In this document: positions 61,431 through 64,000 of the stretch, in pieces | Layout: every line of letters starts with the position of its first letter | Numbering within the stretch: position 1 is the stretch's first letter | Assembly (NCBI RefSeq): GCF_018860155.1 | Contig: NZ_JAHKNI010000004.1 | Coordinates: 248,001-312,000, forward strand | DNA length: 64,000 nucleotides | From: Nocardia albiluteola | Lineage (GTDB): Bacteria > Actinomycetota > Actinomycetes > Mycobacteriales > Mycobacteriaceae | Direction: 5' to 3' | Made by a program: the position numbers and the translations under genes | The notes under the pieces: generated by a model | Told to the model about the DNA's origin: nothing | Databases searched by the model: none | What the model saw: only the letters and a program-made list of their open reading frames with translations

Positions 61431-61745
61431 TCAGGCGACGCCGAGTAGCCGAAGCAGCGCGGTGGTGGCGGCCGCGGCCAGTGCCACAACGACAAGCGGG
61501 GCGCGCCGCCAGGCCAGGATCAAGGCGACCAGGACTCCGGCAGGGAGCGCGATGTCGGCCCTGTGATGGGCGGGGACCAGTGTGGTGACCGCCAGCGCGA
61601 TCAACAGCACCACCGAGCCGATCTCCAGCAGTTGGGCGATGCGCGGCGCGAAGGTGATGCGACGGCGCAGCGCCGGACCCGCGAAACGAATGCCGTACGT
61701 ACCGGTGGCGAGTGCGACCGCACCGGCGATCAGCGTGACATTCAC
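61431..61745 (-). CDS. azlD: AzlD branched-chain amino acid exporter subunit
   Basis: A 104-residue, three-to-four-helix protein with the AzlD pattern GTYGIRFAGPALRRRI, LLEIGSVVLLIALAVTTLVP and LAWRRAPLVVVALAAAATTALLRLL. It overlaps azlC by four bases, as expected for the two-component exporter (BrnFE type). Confidence 0.88.
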   Translation of the reverse strand: MNVTLIAGAVALATGTYGIRFAGPALRRRITFAPRIAQLLEIGSVVLLIALAVTTLVPAHHRADIALPAGVLVALILAWRRAPLVVVALAAAATTALLRLLGVA

Positions 61746-62764
61746 GACGCCACCTCGCCGGTGCCGGACCTCACGGTCAGCACCGCATGTGGTGTTGCGG
61801 ATTCGCGGATGCGCCCGTCATCCGTCGACGATTCGTGCGGCGTCGACGGCCCATGCTGTGTTGATGGCACACACTGCGTGGACACACGGCGCTCGGTCGA
61901 CGATTCCCGCCGGGGCGAAGGCCCGCACTGTGTTGACGGCCTGTGCCGTGTCGATGATCCGCCCGCGGTGCTGAGCGACGCCACGGACGCCTCGGTCTGG
62001 ACGCGCTGCACCGCTGGCATGCCGGAGGTTTCGGGCTGCGCCGAGGCGTCGTTGTCCCGACTGCTCCGCCGACGCCTGTCCCGCAGTCTGCCGATGACGT
62101 CCCCCGCGGTCAGCGCCACATACGCGGCGGGCAATGCCAGCAGCACCGGCAGCCCCGCAGGCAGGAACGGCGCGGCGGCAGCGGCGGCAGCGGCGCCCGC
62201 CAGGGCTGCGCGCCGCGTGTCCGGCTGGCGTAGGGCGGGGAGCGCCAACGCGATCAGAATCGCGGGGAAGATCGCGTCCAGGCCGAATTTGGCGGGATTC
62301 GGCACTGCGGTCCCAATGCCGACACCGAGCAGCGCGCCCAGCGGCCAGGCTAGCAGCACGCCCAGACCGCACATCCAATACGCGGCGCGGCTGCGGGTAG
62401 GGTCGGATTCGCCCATGGCCAGTGCCACCGACTCGTCGTTCATCACGTGCGTGCCGATCAGGCGCCGCCAGCCGGTGCCCAGCACGTCGGGCAGCGACAG
62501 CCCGTACGGCAGGTGCCGGGCATTGACCAGCAGCCCGGCCAGCACCGCGGGTGCGAGCCCACCACCTGCGGCAACGATGCCGACGAACAGGAATTCCGAT
62601 CCGCCCGCGAGCACCAGCACGCTCAGCACGATGGGCAGCCAGGCCGGCAGGCCCGAGGTCACCGCGGTCGCGCCGTAGGATGCGCCGGTGACACCGACCG
62701 CCAGGCAGACGGTCGCGATACCGGTGAGGTCACCCCGATCCAGTGTTCGCCATATCGAACGCAT
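61742..62764 (-). CDS. azlC: AzlC branched-chain amino acid exporter subunit with repeat-rich tail
   Basis: About 340 residues. The AzlC membrane domain (~10-225) is clear: AVGVTGASYGATAVTSGLPA, GGSEFLFVGIVAAGG, VNARHLPYGLSLPDVLG, THVMNDESVALAMG. A ~115-residue hydrophilic tail that the family normally lacks follows. It holds an eight-fold six-residue repeat of the form xSTxxx. Start 62764 was preferred to 62782 because the divergent promoter covers that region. Confidence 0.85.
   Translation of the reverse strand: MRSIWRTLDRGDLTGIATVCLAVGVTGASYGATAVTSGLPAWLPIVLSVLVLAGGSEFLFVGIVAAGGGLAPAVLAGLLVNARHLPYGLSLPDVLGTGWRRLIGTHVMNDESVALAMGESDPTRSRAAYWMCGLGVLLAWPLGALLGVGIGTAVPNPAKFGLDAIFPAILIALALPALRQPDTRRAALAGAAAAAAAAPFLPAGLPVLLALPAAYVALTAGDVIGRLRDRRRRSSRDNDASAQPETSGMPAVQRVQTEASVASLSTAGGSSTRHRPSTQCGPSPRRESSTERRVSTQCVPSTQHGPSTPHESSTDDGRIRESATPHAVLTVRSGTGEVAS
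61820..61970. repeat. Degenerate 18-bp tandem repeat in the azlC 3' end
   Basis: About eight 18-bp units keyed on GTCGAC/GTTGAC on the plus strand. On the azlC strand they encode PSTQHG, PSTQCG, SSTERR, VSTQCV and similar hexapeptides. Units have diverged but keep exact 18-bp phase, so the azlC frame stays open. Confidence 0.7.
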
Positions 62765-62770
62765 GACTTC

Positions 62771-62776
62771 TATAAT
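62771..62776 (+). promoter_or_regulatory. -10 element of the XRE-cupin gene
   Basis: A perfect TATAAT (62771-62776), rare in this GC-rich sequence, lies about 65 bases before the ATG at 62841. TTCGCC about 19 bases upstream is only a weak -35. The spacer is shared with azlC. Confidence 0.6.
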
Positions 62777-62840
62777 GAACATCGTCGCGACGGTTCGTCA
62801 ACTTGGTGCCGCGCTCGCCCGGGTACCCTCTGAAGTCACC

Positions 62841-63413
62841 ATGATCGAGCAGGGAAGTATCCAGGAGCCGACGCCACAGGAAGTGATTGCCGCGGCCTTG
62901 CGCCGCGAACGCGGTCGATCCGGGCTGTCACTGACCGAGGTCGCCCGCCGGGCCGGGGTTGCGAAATCGACTCTGTCGCAACTGGAATCGGGCACCGGCA
63001 ATCCGAGCATCGAAACCCTGTGGGCGCTGTGCACCGCCCTGGGAATTCCGTTCTCCAGTCTGCTGGAGCAGCCGCAGCCGCAGGTCAAGGTGATTCGGGC
63101 GGACGAGGGGCCGCGGCTCGCCTCCGCGCGCTCGGAGTACACCGCGACGCTGCTGGCGGCCTGCCCGCCCAGTCCGCGTCACGACATCTACCGGATCGCC
63201 GCGGAGCCCGGGCAACCCCGCGATTCGGATCCGCATCAGCGCGGTGTGGTCGAACATGTGGTGCTGGCCGCGGGCCGTGCCCTGGTCGGTCTCGCGGAGT
63301 CGCCCGTGGAGCTGAATCCCGGTGACTACATCAGCTATCCGGGAGACTCCAGGCATGTGTTCAAGGCGCTGGAGCCGGGCACGTGGGGCACGATGATCAG
63401 CGATTACATCTGA
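62841..63413 (+). CDS. XRE-family regulator with cupin domain
   Basis: A 190-residue protein. The Xre helix-turn-helix (~15-70) reads ALRRERGRSGLSLTEVARRA, GVAKSTLSQLESGTGNPSIE. The C-terminal cupin (~110-188) has VVEHVVLAAGRALVGLAESP, LNPGDYISYPGDSRHVFKAL. It diverges from azlCD, the arrangement usual for an amino-acid-responsive regulator of that exporter. An in-frame ATG at 62774 overlaps the -10 element and is unlikely. Confidence 0.88.
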   Translation: MIEQGSIQEPTPQEVIAAALRRERGRSGLSLTEVARRAGVAKSTLSQLESGTGNPSIETLWALCTALGIPFSSLLEQPQPQVKVIRADEGPRLASARSEYTATLLAACPPSPRHDIYRIAAEPGQPRDSDPHQRGVVEHVVLAAGRALVGLAESPVELNPGDYISYPGDSRHVFKALEPGTWGTMISDYI

Positions 63414-63609
63414 GTGACAACGGATTCGAGACGGTCGAACCGATATCCGTCCGAGTTGCAACGTATTCCGGGCGTCGGTTGATCAGCGATCCCGGTCTTC
63501 CGGACGAGTCGCCGATGACCCGTCCGGACCGTCCCGTCCGCCCGGCGTCGGTGACGGGCGGTATCAGGGTCGGTGCTGCGTTGCGCTCCAAGGATTTCCG
63601 AGATCGGTA

Positions 63610-64000
63610 TCAGTTCGACTCGGCGACAACGGTTTTCCACCAGGCGACCGTCCCGGCCGCAACCTCCGGCAGCGGGGTCGGCTTCAGGCCCAGCCGGGCC
63701 TCGCTCGCGGTGGAGTCGAAGAGGAACGGCCGTGCGAACTGGTAGTTCATCTCGGCCAGTTCGCGCATCTCCTCGTTGAACAGGCCCATCCCACGCAGCG
63801 CCCAGCCCGGGATCCCCATGATCTTCGGCGCGGGCTTGCCCGCCGCGTCGGCCAGCAGCTGCACCAGCTCGCGGATCGACACCGCCGGTGCGGTCGGCGC
63901 GTGCAGGAAGCTGTTCCACAGTGTGCGGTCCTGCGCGGCGCGGATCATCGCGGCCGCGAGGTCGGGCATGTAGGTGAACGAGTGCGGCAGATTCACGTTG
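63610..64000 (-). CDS. NAD-dependent epimerase/dehydratase-family protein (partial)
   Basis: The C-terminal ~130 residues of a short-chain dehydrogenase-type epimerase family protein; the N-terminus lies beyond the window. HSFTYMPDLAAAMIRAAQD, APTAPAVSIRELVQLLADAA and RPFLFDSTASEARLGLKPTP are the usual C-terminal substrate-domain blocks. The substrate is unknown. Confidence 0.78.
   Translation of the reverse strand, partial: NVNLPHSFTYMPDLAAAMIRAAQDRTLWNSFLHAPTAPAVSIRELVQLLADAAGKPAPKIMGIPGWALRGMGLFNEEMRELAEMNYQFARPFLFDSTASEARLGLKPTPLPEVAAGTVAWWKTVVAESN

Overview
The window is high-GC actinobacterial DNA, most likely Nocardia or a close relative. It encodes a roughly 1,630-residue NAD-dependent glutamate dehydrogenase next to an ABC-F factor and a second ssb, an LpqH-type lipoprotein, an Rv1747-like FHA-ABC transporter, and many TetR, GntR, MerR and PucR regulators. 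Starts are often GTG and many genes overlap by 4 bp (ATGA or GTGA). The species call is inference from gene content; no rRNA is present.

Layout. 1-9.1 kb is metabolic: a ferredoxin and P450 pair, a TetR regulator diverging from an MpaB-like oxygenase, a Gfo/Idh/MocA oxidoreductase, a pirin, an imine-reductase-like enzyme diverging from an HxlR regulator, and a membrane protein with an LpqH-like lipoprotein. 9.26-15.2 kb is a tightly packed four-gene module (helical protein, repeat-bearing protein, TPR protein, CHAT caspase-like peptidase). Two of its genes carry 30-bp minisatellites, one of them with a frame-breaking 28-bp unit. 15.2-21.1 kb holds a decayed AraC gene and a lower-GC group: an unknown 460-aa protein diverging from a NodU/CmcH-type carbamoyltransferase and an MFS exporter. 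21.1-26.2 kb is a five-gene minus-strand operon (MFS, GntR, two Asp/Glu-racemase-superfamily proteins, a hydantoinase-like amidohydrolase) behind four copies of the palindrome TGGGATCCCA.

26.3-31.8 kb encodes a PhoU-Ser/Thr kinase-multi-TM fusion followed by a double-FHA ABC transporter, probably a kinase/substrate pair like M. tuberculosis PknF/Rv1747. 32-37.8 kb has a 38-aa basic protein, a carboxyethylornithine-synthase-like enzyme, a phage-tail-like/metalloprotease-like pair and a DUF2235 hydrolase. 37.8-45.7 kb is an eroded accessory region: a group II intron RT remnant, a PucR regulator, two acyl-CoA ligases reduced to their ends around an intact cupin dioxygenase, a 3-hydroxyacyl-CoA dehydrogenase, secreted proteins and an ISL3 transposase remnant. 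A tRNA-Arg(TCT) follows at 45.85 kb.

46.1-60.6 kb is core-like: a CopD-CtaG fusion, a threonine-dehydratase-like enzyme, then ssb, ettA, gdh, a thioesterase and a conserved hypothetical. The last five match the mycobacterial order Rv2478c-Rv2474c, with three genes (hydrolase, SnoaL-like, MerR) inserted after gdh. 60.6-64 kb has a PAP2 phosphatase, AzlCD with a repeat-rich AzlC tail, a divergent XRE-cupin regulator and a truncated epimerase-family gene.

The best candidates for an undescribed system are the CHAT/TPR/minisatellite module and the PhoU-kinase-TM/FHA-ABC pair.
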